Source: Microcystis aeruginosa Ma_SC_T_19800800_S464 (lineage in GTDB: Bacteria > Cyanobacteriota > Cyanobacteriia > Cyanobacteriales > Microcystaceae). From it: 62,023 bases of DNA. The stretch lies in the NCBI GenBank assembly GCA_007095785.1, contig SFBL01000075.1:1-62023 (forward strand), in the 5' to 3' direction. Every line of letters starts with the position of its first letter. Position 1 is the stretch's first letter. The translations under genes and the position numbers were made by a program. Below are positions 9,082 to 19,940 of the stretch, in pieces. The notes beneath the pieces are model-generated. The model was not told where the DNA came from and did no database searches. It worked only from the letters and a program-made list of their open reading frames with translations.

Positions 9082-11862
9082 TTATTTTTTCGTCATGAAC
9101 CAGCGAATAAATAACTTCTCCAACTCAATCCAAACAAACATTAAGGCACTAAATCCAAAACAGATTAATAATTCTGTGCCACTAATCCATTGAGTGCCGA
9201 AGAAGCTTTGTAGAGGAGGAGCATAAATTAACAACAATTGTAGGATCGTTGTCAAGCCCACGGCGGCAATAATGTAAGGATTAGAGAAGGGATTCATTTG
9301 CACAGCTAACTGGGTATGGGAACGCACCGCTAAAGCATGACCCATTTGTGCTAAACAGAGGGTAGTAAATACCATAGTTTTCCAACGTCCGGGATCTCCG
9401 ATTTCGGGGGTTGCCTGAGTATATTGGTAAGCCCAGTACATCATAATAATGGTGAGAATGGCAAAGACGATGCCGATGCGAATCATGTACCAACCCAAAC
9501 CTCGGGCGAAAATGCTTTCCCGGGGGCTAAAAGGTGGACGTTTCATCACATTAGGTTCGGCGGGTTCCATTGCCAAAGCAAGAGCCGGTAAACCGTCGGT
9601 GACAAGGTTCATCCAGAGGATTTGCAAGGGAGTCAGAGGTACACCCCCCATACCGATTAAAGGAGCCGCTGCAATGGTTAAAACCTCGCCAATATTACTG
9701 CCGAGAATGTATTTAATAAAGCGCCGAATGTTACTGTAAACCACCCGCCCCTCTTCGGTGGCAGCGACGATGGTGGCAAAATTATCATCTAGCAAAATCA
9801 TATCACTGGCTTCTTTGCTGACATCGGTTCCCGTAATGCCCATGGCGATACCGATATCCGCTTGTTTTAGTGCCGGAGCATCATTGACTCCATCCCCCGT
9901 CATGGCGACGAATTTGCCCCGTTTTTGCAAAGCTTGGACGATTCTCAGCTTATGTTCGGGAGAAACACGAGCATAGACGCTCACACCATCTACCTCTCCC
10001 TCTAGGTCATTCTGAGACATTTTTTCTAATTCTTTCCCCGTGATTACTCGCTCTCCGGGGGCAGCAATGCCCAATTCACTGGCGATCGCCTTGGCCGTTA
10101 ATTGGTGATCTCCGGTAATCATAATCGGACGAATTCCCGCTTGACGACAGAGGGCAACCGCTTCTTTAACTTCTTTGCGGGGTGCATCGAGCATTCCCAC
10201 CAATCCCAACCAAACCAAGGATTGTTCCTCACTATCTTCTCTTTCCGCTTCTGGCACTTCTGTCATCGGTTTATAGGAAAAACCTAAGACTCGTAGGCCA
10301 TTACCCGCCATTTCGTCATTTTGTGCCAAAATACGGCTTCTTTGTTCATCTGTTAAGGGTTGACTTTCCGCCCCAACTTGGATCAGAGAACAACGTTCGA
10401 GAATTAATTCCGGTGATCCTTTGGTAAACATTAAATAGGCAGAATCCCCCAAACCTAACTGGGCATTCTCACAGATTACTGACATTCTCTTTCTTTCGGA
10501 AGAAAAGGGAAATTCCCCTAAACGAGGGCTTTTGGGTGCTAATGCTTCCCGATATAGTCCTCCTTTACCCGCTAACGTCAGTAAAGCTCCTTCGGTGGGA
10601 TCGCCTAAAATTAACCATTCTTGCTCTTTATTTTGCAAAAGTGCATCATTACACAGCACACAAGCCGTTAAAATTGCCTGTAGTTCGGGATCACTTTCAC
10701 TAACACCACTAAACTCACCGATGGGCGCGTAACCTTCCCCCGTGACAGTAATTGTCTGCTCGGAGGTATTAACTTTCTGCACCACCATTTTATTTTGAGT
10801 TAAAGTTCCGGTTTTATCGGAGCAAATCGTCGTTACCGAGCCTAAAGTTTCCACTGCCGGCAATTTACGGATTAAAGCTTGTCTTCTCACCATTCTTTGG
10901 GTTCCAATTGCCAAAGTCACCGTCACCACTGCCGGTAAACCTTCGGGGACAACGGCCACAGCCATACTAAGGGAGGTTTCTAGTAATGACTCAAAAAACT
11001 GCCAACCGAAGCGAATTACGCCCCCAAGCACGACTACAGCCACTAAAGCTAGGGAACCACTCACTAAAACGTTACCTAACTGCGACATTCGCTGCTGTAG
11101 GGGTGTGGGTTCACTTTCTACTCCTTGTAACATGGCGGCGATTTTACCGATTTCCGTGTCCATTCCCGTCTTGGTAATCGCCACTTTCCCCCGTCCCTGT
11201 ACTACCTCTGTACCCTGATAGACAAGGTTAATGCGATCGCCCAAAGAGGCATCTTCCGGTAAAACCTTCTGTGCTTGTTTATTCACCGATTCCGCTTCAC
11301 CCGTGAGGGCAGCTTCGCGGATTTGCAGGTTTTGTGCTTCTAATAATTTGCCATCGGCGGCAATTTGTACCCCCGCTTCCAGTAACATGATATCCCCGGG
11401 TACAAGTTCCTTGGCTGCCACTTCAAAGGTGCTACCATTACGGATAACCCGGACTTTCGGCGAGGATAACTGCTTAAGGGCGGCTAAAGCCTTTTCTGCC
11501 CGACTTTCCTGTAAATATCCTAAAATACCGTTTAAAATAACAATTGTAAAAATAGCGATCGCATCTTTGGGAAATTCCGCTTTTTTCAGGTCCAAAACCG
11601 CCGAAACCACCGCCACGGCAATCAGCATCACTAACATAATGTTAGTAAACTGTTCCCAGAGAATCATTAACGGGCTACGTCCCCCCGTTTCTTTTAGTTC
11701 ATTTAACCCGAAAATATCCTTTCTTTTAACAATTTCCGCCTCGTTTAAGCCAGTTTCCCCATTGGTTCTCAGGATTTCTAGGGTTTGTTCCCCAGTTAAA
11801 TTATGCCAAGCACGATTATTCTCTATTTCCGAGACTTGAGGTGACGTAGTGGGAAAAGTCAT
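9082..11862 (-). CDS. pacL: P2A-type cation-transporting ATPase (Ca2+-ATPase, PacL-like)
   Basis: 926 residues. There is an N-terminal cation ATPase domain, an actuator domain with TGEAESV, and the phosphorylation motif [12 protein letters not shown] near residue 350. The preceding M4 helix is [18 protein letters not shown], whose PEGLP is the P2-type ion-binding signature. The hinge motif [21 protein letters not shown] and a C-terminal set of membrane helices are present. Length matches SERCA-like bacterial enzymes. Ca2+ is the usual substrate of cyanobacterial PacL; other divalent cations or Na+ cannot be excluded. It leads a two-gene unit with the SLC13 permease. Confidence 0.92.
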   Translation of the reverse strand: MTFPTTSPQVSEIENNRAWHNLTGEQTLEILRTNGETGLNEAEIVKRKDIFGLNELKETGGRSPLMILWEQFTNIMLVMLIAVAVVSAVLDLKKAEFPKDAIAIFTIVILNGILGYLQESRAEKALAALKQLSSPKVRVIRNGSTFEVAAKELVPGDIMLLEAGVQIAADGKLLEAQNLQIREAALTGEAESVNKQAQKVLPEDASLGDRINLVYQGTEVVQGRGKVAITKTGMDTEIGKIAAMLQGVESEPTPLQQRMSQLGNVLVSGSLALVAVVVLGGVIRFGWQFFESLLETSLSMAVAVVPEGLPAVVTVTLAIGTQRMVRRQALIRKLPAVETLGSVTTICSDKTGTLTQNKMVVQKVNTSEQTITVTGEGYAPIGEFSGVSESDPELQAILTACVLCNDALLQNKEQEWLILGDPTEGALLTLAGKGGLYREALAPKSPRLGEFPFSSERKRMSVICENAQLGLGDSAYLMFTKGSPELILERCSLIQVGAESQPLTDEQRSRILAQNDEMAGNGLRVLGFSYKPMTEVPEAEREDSEEQSLVWLGLVGMLDAPRKEVKEAVALCRQAGIRPIMITGDHQLTAKAIASELGIAAPGERVITGKELEKMSQNDLEGEVDGVSVYARVSPEHKLRIVQALQKRGKFVAMTGDGVNDAPALKQADIGIAMGITGTDVSKEASDMILLDDNFATIVAATEEGRVVYSNIRRFIKYILGSNIGEVLTIAAAPLIGMGGVPLTPLQILWMNLVTDGLPALALAMEPAEPNVMKRPPFSPRESIFARGLGWYMIRIGIVFAILTIIMMYWAYQYTQATPEIGDPGRWKTMVFTTLCLAQMGHALAVRSHTQLAVQMNPFSNPYIIAAVGLTTILQLLLIYAPPLQSFFGTQWISGTELLICFGFSALMFVWIELEKLFIRWFMTKK

Positions 11863-11924
11863 AGCGATCGATTGAAGAGGGTGTACGCGTGAACTGAAAA
11901 GGTAAGCGAATTAAGCTAATTACA

Positions 11925-12345
11925 TATCACAATATCAGTTATCAGTTATCAGTGACCAGTAAGCAGTTATCAGTAAGCAGTAATCAGTTATCAAGGAAGT
12001 GGGGAGGAGGAATTATGAATTATGAATTATGAATTATGAAGTGGGGAACTGGGGAACTGGGGATGTGGGGAACTGGGGAACTGGGGATGTGGGGAACTGG
12101 GGAACTGGGGATGTGGGGAACTGGGGAACTGGGGATGTGGGGAACTGGGGAAATGGGGATGTGGGGAAGTGGGGAAGTGGGGAAATGGGGATGTGGGGAA
12201 ATGGGGATGTGGGGAAATGGGGATGTGGGGAAATGGGGAAGCTGTCTCATCACCCCAAAACCCTATCACCCTATCACCCCAAAACCCTATCACCCTATCA
12301 CCCCAAAACCCTATCACCCTATCACCCTATCACCCTATCTCCTCC
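11925..12345. repeat. Minisatellites with 24-bp units and STRRs
   Basis: The 604-bp gap between the divergent pacL and crtP genes holds ATCAGTTATCAGT repeats (11930-11995) and AATTATG tandems (12011-12038). A G-rich array with unit GGGGAACTGGGGAACTGGGGATGT (24 bp) degrades into GGGGAAATGGGGATGT units (12041-12245). A C-rich array of 24-bp units (CACCCCAAAACCCTAT plus CACCCTAT) follows (12250-12340). All units are multiples of three or eight, so long frames stay open on both strands; these are artefacts of periodicity. Confidence 0.9.
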
Positions 12346-12415
12346 TGCCTTCTGCCTTTTGCCACCTGCCCACGGCCTTCTTGATAAGCTGAAAAAAATG
12401 TAACGAAATGTGAAG

Positions 12416-12421
12416 TATAAT
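12416..12421 (+). promoter_or_regulatory. Candidate -10 box for crtP
   Basis: TATAAT at 12416-12421, 46 bp before the crtP start, within an A-rich leader. No convincing -35 box is visible 17 bp upstream. Confidence 0.45.
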
Positions 12422-12460
12422 AGGGAATGTGATAAAGACAAGACATTAGAGAGTAGATAA

Positions 12461-13897
<1,437 letters not shown>

Positions 13898-14002
13898 TTC
13901 TCTGGCTAGGGACTAATGACGAAAATGGCCTTGAGTGAGACAATGCTATATCATTAGCCACAGTTCGCCGTTAATCTAAGTCAATCATTCCGCCCCAGCA
14001 GA

Positions 14003-14935
14003 ATGCTCCAATTGCCAAAACCGACCCACCCCACCAAACCCCTCGTCTCCCTTGCGGAGTCCTACGAACTCTGTCGCCGGATTACAGAGAAGTATTCCAA
14101 AACGTTTTATCTCGGTACTCTCCTGATGCCGAAAGCAAAACGTCAAGCGATCTGGGCAATTTATGTCTGGTGTCGTCGTACCGATGAACTGGTCGATGGA
14201 CCCCAAGCCCGGTTAACTACACCTGAAACCCTCGATTTATGGGAAAAACAGCTAGAAACCGTCTTTTCTGGGGTTGCCCTCGAGGATGCCGATGTCGCTC
14301 TCGTGGATACTCTAGAAAAGTTCCCCATGGATATCCAACCCTTTCGGGATATGATCGCCGGGCAACAGATGGATCTCTATCGCAGTCGTTATCAAACCTT
14401 TGATGAACTGAAACTGTACTGCTATCGGGTGGCGGGGACGGTGGGGTTAATGTCCAGCGCGGTCTTAGGATTGGAAGATGGCGATCGCTCTGCTCCTTGG
14501 CGGCGCAATCAAAGCGTTTATATCCCGCAAGAAGAAGCGATCGATCTCGGTATTGCCAATCAATTAACCAATATTTTGCGGGATGTGGGGGAAGATGTCC
14601 ATCGTGGGCGGATTTATCTGCCTTTAGAGGATTTAGAGCGTTTTAACTACAGCGAAGATGATTTACTCAAAGGGGTTAATGATGACCGTTGGAAGGCGTT
14701 AATGCGCTTCCAAATTGAGCGCGCCCGTTATTACTACGATTCCGCCGAAAGGGGGATTCGCGCCCTTAATCCCGATTCCCGTTGGCCGGTTTGGGCGGCT
14801 TTACTGCTTTATCAAGGCATTTTAGACGTAATTGAAGCAAATAATTACGATGTCTTCGCCCGTCGTGCCTTCGTGCCTTTAGCCAAGAAAATGCTCTATT
14901 TACCGGTGGCTTGGTTGCGATCGCAAGCCTTATAA
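14003..14935 (+). CDS. crtB: Phytoene synthase
   Basis: 310 residues. It condenses two geranylgeranyl diphosphates to phytoene, the first committed carotenoid step. Both aspartate-rich motifs are visible: VWCRRTDELVDG near residue 55 (first DxxxD-type) and NQLTNILRDVGEDVHRGRIY (second). The adjacent YCYRVAGTVGLM segment is typical. It lies downstream of crtP on the same strand. No oddities. Confidence 0.97.
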   Translation: MLQLPKPTHPTKPLVSLAESYELCRRITEKYSKTFYLGTLLMPKAKRQAIWAIYVWCRRTDELVDGPQARLTTPETLDLWEKQLETVFSGVALEDADVALVDTLEKFPMDIQPFRDMIAGQQMDLYRSRYQTFDELKLYCYRVAGTVGLMSSAVLGLEDGDRSAPWRRNQSVYIPQEEAIDLGIANQLTNILRDVGEDVHRGRIYLPLEDLERFNYSEDDLLKGVNDDRWKALMRFQIERARYYYDSAERGIRALNPDSRWPVWAALLLYQGILDVIEANNYDVFARRAFVPLAKKMLYLPVAWLRSQAL

Positions 14936-14998
14936 AAATGCGACGGGTTTTGTCGCTTGCCGACTCCACCCGTCAAATCTTACCTAGGTTGGGCTTTT

Positions 14999-15337
14999 TC
15001 AGAGCGATTTAGGAGTCACCAACCAGAAAGGTCCGGTTTCCGTGCAGGGAACATCTCGATCGGTTTCGTAAACCACAAGACCATCTTGCCGATCCAAAAC
15101 CAAGGCCTCTCCTAGACGGACGTAGGATATAAAAGGGCCGAGATAGCGGACAACAGGCTCATCGCTACAGGCCGGCAACACCCGAGCGTTAAAATACTCC
15201 CATCCCACATCCTCGACGCTTTCATAGTAGCGGATGCTGAGATCATCGATCGCTTTCCCCGGAAAGCGGTCTTGGATAGCTGACCGGAGAAATTCTGGCA
15301 GCGGTCGATCGGGCGATAATAATGTGGCAGATTTCAT
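14999..15337 (-). CDS. Conserved hypothetical protein
   Basis: 112 residues from ATG at 15337, which has AGGGGG about 9 nt upstream on the minus strand. The frame is open further to 15475, but those codons look non-homologous and lack a ribosome site. There is no signal peptide or membrane helix. The body includes RFPGKAIDDLSIRYYESVED and RYLGPFISYVRLGEALVLD. I do not recognise the family. It is convergent with crtB. Confidence 0.65.
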   Translation of the reverse strand: MKSATLLSPDRPLPEFLRSAIQDRFPGKAIDDLSIRYYESVEDVGWEYFNARVLPACSDEPVVRYLGPFISYVRLGEALVLDRQDGLVVYETDRDVPCTETGPFWLVTPKSL

Positions 15338-15732
15338 GGCTTTTCCCCCTAAAACTAAAGGAAGCGGGAAACTCTGACAAATGCCGTCCCGATCGGAACT
15401 ATTGGCTTTCGCTCTCCACCTGGCCAATTTTTTACTAGGGATGGAATCTGGCGCAGGGAGTCCCCTTGTATTCATTGTAACAAATTTCCCCGCAAGGGTT
15501 CGGGGCGATACCGTCAGAACAGGTTCTCTTGATTTTTCGTTACAAAGATTGACAAATTTATCCTTTTATTTTGGCGATAATAATAATTACCAGGCGACAA
15601 GCCAGAAAAAATAGTGGAAACAGGGAAAGACGGACGAGGCCCGGACTAACTAACTGGCAATAATGATAGCGAGAAAAGAAGTGGTTTAGTAGTGCCGAAT
15701 TCTCGTTCCCAATCATTTAGGAGGTAGGAAAG

Positions 15733-15975
15733 ATGACAATTTATGTAACCCGCGAGGGAGATAAACTGGTGGCCGATTCCCCACTGGAATTGGTAGAAAA
15801 ATTACAACAATGTCAGGGTAGAATGACGGAAACAAGACAGGAATTCATGACTCGGATGGCTGCACAGATGGTAGCCAGCCAAGGCGTTACCGTTCCTATC
15901 ACTGATCCGGAGAATTTTATCGCCGAGCTAATCCACAACGATTTTCTGTGTGTGGTGGACAGTATTGATGGCTAA
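15733..15975 (+). CDS. Small conserved hypothetical protein
   Basis: 80 residues with a strong ribosome site (AGGAGGT, 15720-15726) before ATG 15733. It is a soluble acidic protein starting TIYVTREGDKLVADSPLELVEKL. No family recognised. It is followed after 45 bp by a MITE insertion and the PKS remnant. It probably belongs to the backbone rather than the accessory scar. Confidence 0.65.
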   Translation: MTIYVTREGDKLVADSPLELVEKLQQCQGRMTETRQEFMTRMAAQMVASQGVTVPITDPENFIAELIHNDFLCVVDSIDG

Positions 15976-16018
15976 AAGTCGGACGGGGAATTGGCGGCAA
16001 AACTTAGCCCCTAGGGTT

Positions 16019-16254
16019 CCTAATTAGGGTTTGCTGAATAAATCTAAAAACCTTATCCAACAAGGTTTTTAGACTTTTTTTCCCTCAAAAAGTGCCGACC
16101 CTTGGAGTGATTGGGGGGAAAATTCAGGGACTTTTTCCCGGAAAATTAGGTAATTGACCACCTGAAAATGGGTAAAACCCCACACCCCACACCCCAACCC
16201 CCAACCCCCAACCCCCAACCCCCACCGAAAAACTTTTTCAGCAGACCCTAATTA
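16019..16254 (+). mobile_element. MITE, copy 1 (complete)
   Basis: A noncoding element of about 230 bp with terminal inverted repeats (GGGTTTGCTGAATAA left; reverse complement of right end GGGTCTGCTGAAAAA). It is flanked by TAATTA on both sides as a likely target duplication. Inside, AAAAACCTT/AAGGTTTTT forms a hairpin followed by T-rich sequence, and the right half has CCCCACA and CCCCCAA tandem repeats. Related copies lie at 21163-21338 (inverted, truncated) and 39434-39630. Its right end abuts the broken 5' end of the PKS fragment. Confidence 0.85.
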
Positions 16255-16797
16255 TTGGATGACGATGGCAATCTCTTAGAAGTGTGGCAAGGATTGGAAT
16301 TAAAGGTGATTAAACACAGAAATCCTCAAGATACTGGGATTGCAGCCCTTTTACCCTGTTATTTAGAACGAAAGATTAAGGAGATGATGCCTAATGTCGA
16401 TTTAACTTTAATTCTCGATCGGGATGCAACGGTAGAAAGACGAGTCAGAAGCGATCGCAGTTTAGGGATGTTAACCTCATCCCCTAGTGTAATTCAGCGT
16501 CGGGGGGATGGCAAGCCAGAATTAAGCGATAACGAGGCGGTTTCGGTGTCTCATGCGGAGGATTTAACCCTTGTGGTTAAGGGTGCATCGGGATGCGATC
16601 TGGAAACGATTATCCCCCGCAATGTGCAGATGTGGCGCGATTTATTGGGGGAAAATTCCTTTAATTTAGCGCAGGTAATTAGTCAAGAGAATCATGAGGA
16701 TTTGAATATTGCAGCGACTCGCATTTGGTCTGCTAAAGAAAGTATTAAGAAAGCGGGTTTGAGTCTCGATATCCTGACAGGGGGACAAGAAGGCTGA
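16255..16797 (+). pseudogene. C-terminal fragment of enediyne-type iterative PKS (DH end + PPTase domain)
   Basis: About 180 residues with no proper start: the frame opens at TTG directly at the MITE end. The first residues (GNLLEVWQGLELKVI) resemble the end of a hot-dog dehydratase domain as in enediyne PKSs (PKSE). The rest matches the integral phosphopantetheinyl transferase domain that ends PKSE proteins: SVSHAEDLTLVV, GCDLETI (Mg-binding GxDxE-like) and IWSAKESIKKAG (WxxKEA/S..K). KS, AT, ACP and KR are missing. A full PKSE is about 1900 residues, so this is a 5'-deleted remnant. The family call is from recalled motif patterns. Confidence 0.75.
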
Positions 16798-17259
16798 AAT
16801 CCATATATCGTAAGCTTTTCATGGTTTTAGCTCGAAAAAGTTCGCCGCACCATCTCTCACTTATTAATAATAATTCCTAGTAATCTCGCTCCTATCCCTA
16901 ATTCTTTCGTTAGCTTTTTGCCTAGAATCGCTAGATCTATTTCTAGTGAGAGAAGCCAGAAGCCTTTGTTGGCAAGTTTTCTAGCTCGCTTGTCCCCCTG
17001 TCAGCTCGATATCCCGTTAACTTTATCGTCTTTCTCGCAACAATCAACGCCTTTATCCCCTATTTTGTGGTTATCTTCAGGAAAGGATTTAATCATCACT
17101 TTACCTGTTTCTTTCCGAGAAACCAAGACAGCTTTCATCTTGGCAATATTTGTCCAAACAGTTCCAGAAAAATCGGACTTACTTCAGACAGAACTATCAA
17201 AGTTTTTCTGATAAAAATTGTCCAGTTTTACCATTTTTAAACCAGAGGAGAACCAAATC
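16798..17259 (+). other. Unassigned stretch between PKS remnant and membrane pseudogene
   Basis: A frame open from about 16918 to 17211 is in the same frame as the PKS fragment and encodes a Ser/Leu-rich sequence (LASFLARLSPCQLDIPLTLS). I cannot assign it. It may be further decayed accessory-gene sequence. AGAGGAG at 17244-17250 serves the next start. Confidence 0.35.
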
Positions 17260-17826
17260 ATGACCACAGTTCGACAAATTCCTACCCGAAGCAATCCTAT
17301 TCAACCGATTTTAAATATCATCCGTTCTTTCGTTTATGCGATGAATGGACGCTGGCATAAATTGGGGATGCAAATCTTTATGATAGTGACTATTGCCCAC
17401 ATCTCAGAACATATTATTCAAGCTTATCAATTGTGGGGTTTAGGATGACCGAGAACAGAATGTTTAGGGTTATTAGGACTCTGGAAACCCTGGTTAATGC
17501 GCTCGGAATGACTACACTATGGACACGCTCTTTTTATGTTATTAGGGTTAGCTATTTTTCGTCCTTCTTTTCATGGAAAAGCTCCTCTTTGGTGGGATTT
17601 GGCTTTAGGATTACAATTCTATCATCATTTTGAACACGCTTTACTCTTAGGACAGGCAATTATTGGTCAAAACTTATGGGATTCTTGCGTTCCTATTAGT
17701 ATCGGACAAATTTGATTTCCTCGTTTAGAACTGCATCTTTTCCATAACTTAATGGTTCTAATTCCCATGATGATTGCCATGTATTATCATCGTTTTTCAC
17801 CTATGAATGAGGGGAGATTAGTTTAA
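17260..17826 (+). pseudogene. Multi-helix membrane protein gene with three in-frame TGA codons
   Basis: A single reading frame of 188 codons runs from ATG 17260 (GAGGAG upstream) to TAA 17824. It is broken only by TGA at 17446, 17509 and 17713. The read-through product has several hydrophobic helices rich in His and Trp (WHKLGMQIFMIVTIAHISEH; LQFYHHFEHALLLGQ; LELHLFHNLMVLIPMMIAMYY). Context around each TGA (GLG-x-PR, SE-x-LHYGHA, GQI-x-FPR) suggests tryptophan originally. Genuine TGG codons also occur in the frame, so recoding is unlikely. The family is unknown; it sits between the PKS and thioesterase remnants. Confidence 0.7.
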
Positions 17827-17960
17827 ATTTCAGCCAAAGTCAAAGAAAATATTGGGAAAATTGGGGTAAATGAGTATTTACCCTATTCTTCTAGTTAATT
17901 GTGCTGAAAAGTTGTCTCTAGTCCTTAAAAAAGGCATGATTGCTCTCCTTCTCATATTAA

Positions 17961-18914
17961 TTAAGATAAAGAGTCATTAACTAACTGTTGAAATTCCCCC
18001 AATGAATTAATAGTAATACTGGGAACAAAAAGACTCTCTAAGACAGACACATCCTCAATTTGGTTAATCGTTTCAATCAGGGAATTGGGAATTTCCCCAA
18101 AACGACTTTGTAAAGCTAAAATAATATACTTTTGGCTAGTTAATTTAGCTCCTGATTTAGCTCCTTCTTCGAGAGCCATTTCTTCTATGGTGCTTAAAAA
18201 AGGCATTTTGTTTTCCTCCTCGTATTGACTGAGTTTTGTTTTAAAGTTAAGTTGAAGTTGCAGGGGGAAGGTCATCATTTTATCAATGAATTTCCCTAGA
18301 TTGATAATCTCAAACTTGGTTAATCCCCTTTGATATAAACCTCTGACTAAGTTCCACTTCCATTGTTCACGCTCCCTGAGATTATTGGTCGTGGCCTTAT
18401 TTTTTAGGTGTGCCATCACTATTATAGCCCAAATATTCTCACTTTGTTCTAAGTCTTCCCATTGATAATCCAATAATTTGACCATTAAAAAATCGACTCT
18501 TACTTGACTTCCCCCTAACCCATATTGATAAAAATCAGGTCGCCAAGACCTACTTTCATCACCTAAAATAGCTAAACTAATAACGGGTTTATGGTACAAG
18601 TCAAAGGCTCGATAATTATAAATAAACATTCGTTGAGGGAATTTTAGATCATATTGACTTTGGACTTCAATATGAATTAAAAGCCAGATTTCCTGATTAT
18701 CTAATAACCAAACTTTCAATAATTTATCAGCATAGCGTTGCTCAGTTTCCGCAGCGGCCGTAATTTGTTCTAATTCTTTATTAAGGGAAATAGGGGGTTG
18801 ATTCCAGTCAATTTCTTGATAAATATTGGGATAAAAGAAGTTTAAGAACTCTGCCAAATAAGTGCTAATCGCTTCTTTCCATGTTTTGTCGTAATTAGCT
18901 GTCACCTCAGCCAT
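17961..18914 (-). CDS. Rpn-family PD-(D/E)XK nuclease / putative transposase-like protein
   Basis: 317 residues. The N-terminal part (YDKTWKEAISTYLAEFLNFFYP) and the LLIHIEVQSQYD motif correspond to the PD-(D/E)XK core of Rpn/YhgA-like recombination-promoting nucleases common in cyanobacteria. The C-terminal third (TIEEMALEEGAKSGAKLTSQKYIILALQSRFGEIP...SVLESLF) is the helical tail often annotated as DUF4351. No terminal repeats are seen flanking it. Codon use resembles neighbours. It lies within the decayed PKS locus and is likely a late insertion. Confidence 0.8.
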   Translation of the reverse strand: MAEVTANYDKTWKEAISTYLAEFLNFFYPNIYQEIDWNQPPISLNKELEQITAAAETEQRYADKLLKVWLLDNQEIWLLIHIEVQSQYDLKFPQRMFIYNYRAFDLYHKPVISLAILGDESRSWRPDFYQYGLGGSQVRVDFLMVKLLDYQWEDLEQSENIWAIIVMAHLKNKATTNNLREREQWKWNLVRGLYQRGLTKFEIINLGKFIDKMMTFPLQLQLNFKTKLSQYEEENKMPFLSTIEEMALEEGAKSGAKLTSQKYIILALQSRFGEIPNSLIETINQIEDVSVLESLFVPSITINSLGEFQQLVNDSLS

Positions 18915-18980
18915 GCCTTTCCCACCTAATTGCTATATAATAAATAATATCCTAATCTTTCAAAAACAATCGACAATTCT

Positions 18981-19088
18981 AACCCCACTCCTATCCCCTG
19001 CGAACATAGTGATACTTCTTCCTTAGGACTTTTTGCTATTGGTGGACTGGGATTAACCCAACTTTGCAAGAAACGCCAATCAACTTAA
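18981..19088 (+). pseudogene. Orphan PEP-CTERM-like C-terminal fragment
   Basis: 36 codons ending in TAA read NPTPIPCEHSDTSSLGLFAIGGLG then LTQLCKKRQS. A Pro-rich spacer, hydrophobic helix and basic tail match cyanobacterial PEP-CTERM sorting tails, with the PEP motif itself degraded. No upstream body remains, so it is a gene-end remnant. Confidence 0.45.
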
Positions 19089-19273
19089 CTTAGGGTGGGT
19101 TCTGCTCACCCTATTTCCTTAAGGGATGGCTATAATCGAAACATGACCAAACTTGGTAAACTGATCAAAAAATTTCTCTCGAAACTGCCAGAAGTTCACT
19201 AATTATATCAACAATTCTTGTATAATAAAGGTTATTCTAATAGTGATTGGTGAAAAATTACCTAATTCTTAAA

Positions 19274-19573
19274 ATGACTAACCTAGAAAATATTAAAACT
19301 TGCTTAAAAAAGCAAGATTCCTATTTAAAGAAACAGTACCATATTCAAACACTAGGAATCTTTGGCTCTTATGTTAGGGGAGAAGCAACACCAGACAGCG
19401 ACCTTGATATATTAGTTGAATTTGAATCAGGATATCACTTTGGTTTATTGACCTTTTGTCGCCTAGAAAACTATCTTAGTGATTTGTTAGGCGTTCAAGT
19501 TGATTTAGTCATGAAAGATAGTCTTAAACCGAAAATTGGCGAGCAAATTCTCTCAGAGGTTATTTATTTATGA
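19274..19573 (+). CDS. mntA: MntA-type minimal nucleotidyltransferase antitoxin
   Basis: 99 residues from ATG 19274; a GTG at 19247 in frame is an alternative start. The nucleotidyltransferase signature GSYVRGEATPDSDLDILVEFE (GSx10DxD) is complete, and a third Asp lies in VQVDLVMKD. In the MntA-HepT system this antitoxin AMPylates the HEPN toxin. The stop overlaps the HepT start by 4 nt (ATGA at 19570), indicating translational coupling. A TATAATA-like box lies at about 19221. Confidence 0.9.
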   Translation: MTNLENIKTCLKKQDSYLKKQYHIQTLGIFGSYVRGEATPDSDLDILVEFESGYHFGLLTFCRLENYLSDLLGVQVDLVMKDSLKPKIGEQILSEVIYL

Positions 19574-19935
19574 TTGAGCGATATAGTGAAGATTATTTAA
19601 GAGATATGGAAGAAGCAATTGGTTTAGCGATTGAATTCACAGAGGGAATGGATTTTGATGATTTCTGTCAAGATAAAAAGACGATTTTTGCCGTTACCAG
19701 AGCCATTCAAATTATCGGTGAAGCTGTTAAGAAAATTCCCGAGGATATTAGACAACAATATCCTCAAGTTCCTTGGAAAGATATCGCTAAAATGAGAGAT
19801 AAAGTAACTCATCAATATTTTTCTGTTAAATTATACGTGGTTTGGGATACTGTTAAGCAAGATTTATCTTTTCTTCATTCATTAGTGACTAAGATGTTGG
19901 CAAATAATACAGACTGGAATACAAAGTCAAAATAA
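19570..19935 (+). CDS. hepT: HepT-like HEPN ribonuclease toxin
   Basis: 121 residues, all-helical HEPN domain. The RNase motif Rx4HxY is present as MRDKVTHQYF, including the Tyr that MntA modifies in characterised pairs. FAVTRAIQIIGEAVKKIP is the other conserved helix. It is expected to cleave RNA and be neutralised by the upstream MntA. Intact, in contrast to the broken genes on either side. Confidence 0.9.
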   Translation: MIERYSEDYLRDMEEAIGLAIEFTEGMDFDDFCQDKKTIFAVTRAIQIIGEAVKKIPEDIRQQYPQVPWKDIAKMRDKVTHQYFSVKLYVVWDTVKQDLSFLHSLVTKMLANNTDWNTKSK

Positions 19936-19940
19936 AATAA

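Noticed and set aside
9449-11839. Plus-strand open frames opposite the P-type ATPase
   Set aside because: Shadows of a strongly coding minus-strand gene.
12020-12403. Several long overlapping open frames on both strands within the 24-bp arrays
   Set aside because: Periodicity in multiples of three keeps all frames open; residues are Pro/Gly/Trp repeats with no start signals.
17260-17826. UGA recoded as tryptophan
   Set aside because: TGG is used for Trp in the same frame and in neighbours, and other genes end with TGA normally.
19143-19202. 19-codon frame MTKLGKLIKKFLSKLPEVH resembling the start of a HicA-like toxin
   Set aside because: Too short to support; only a faint similarity in a few residues.
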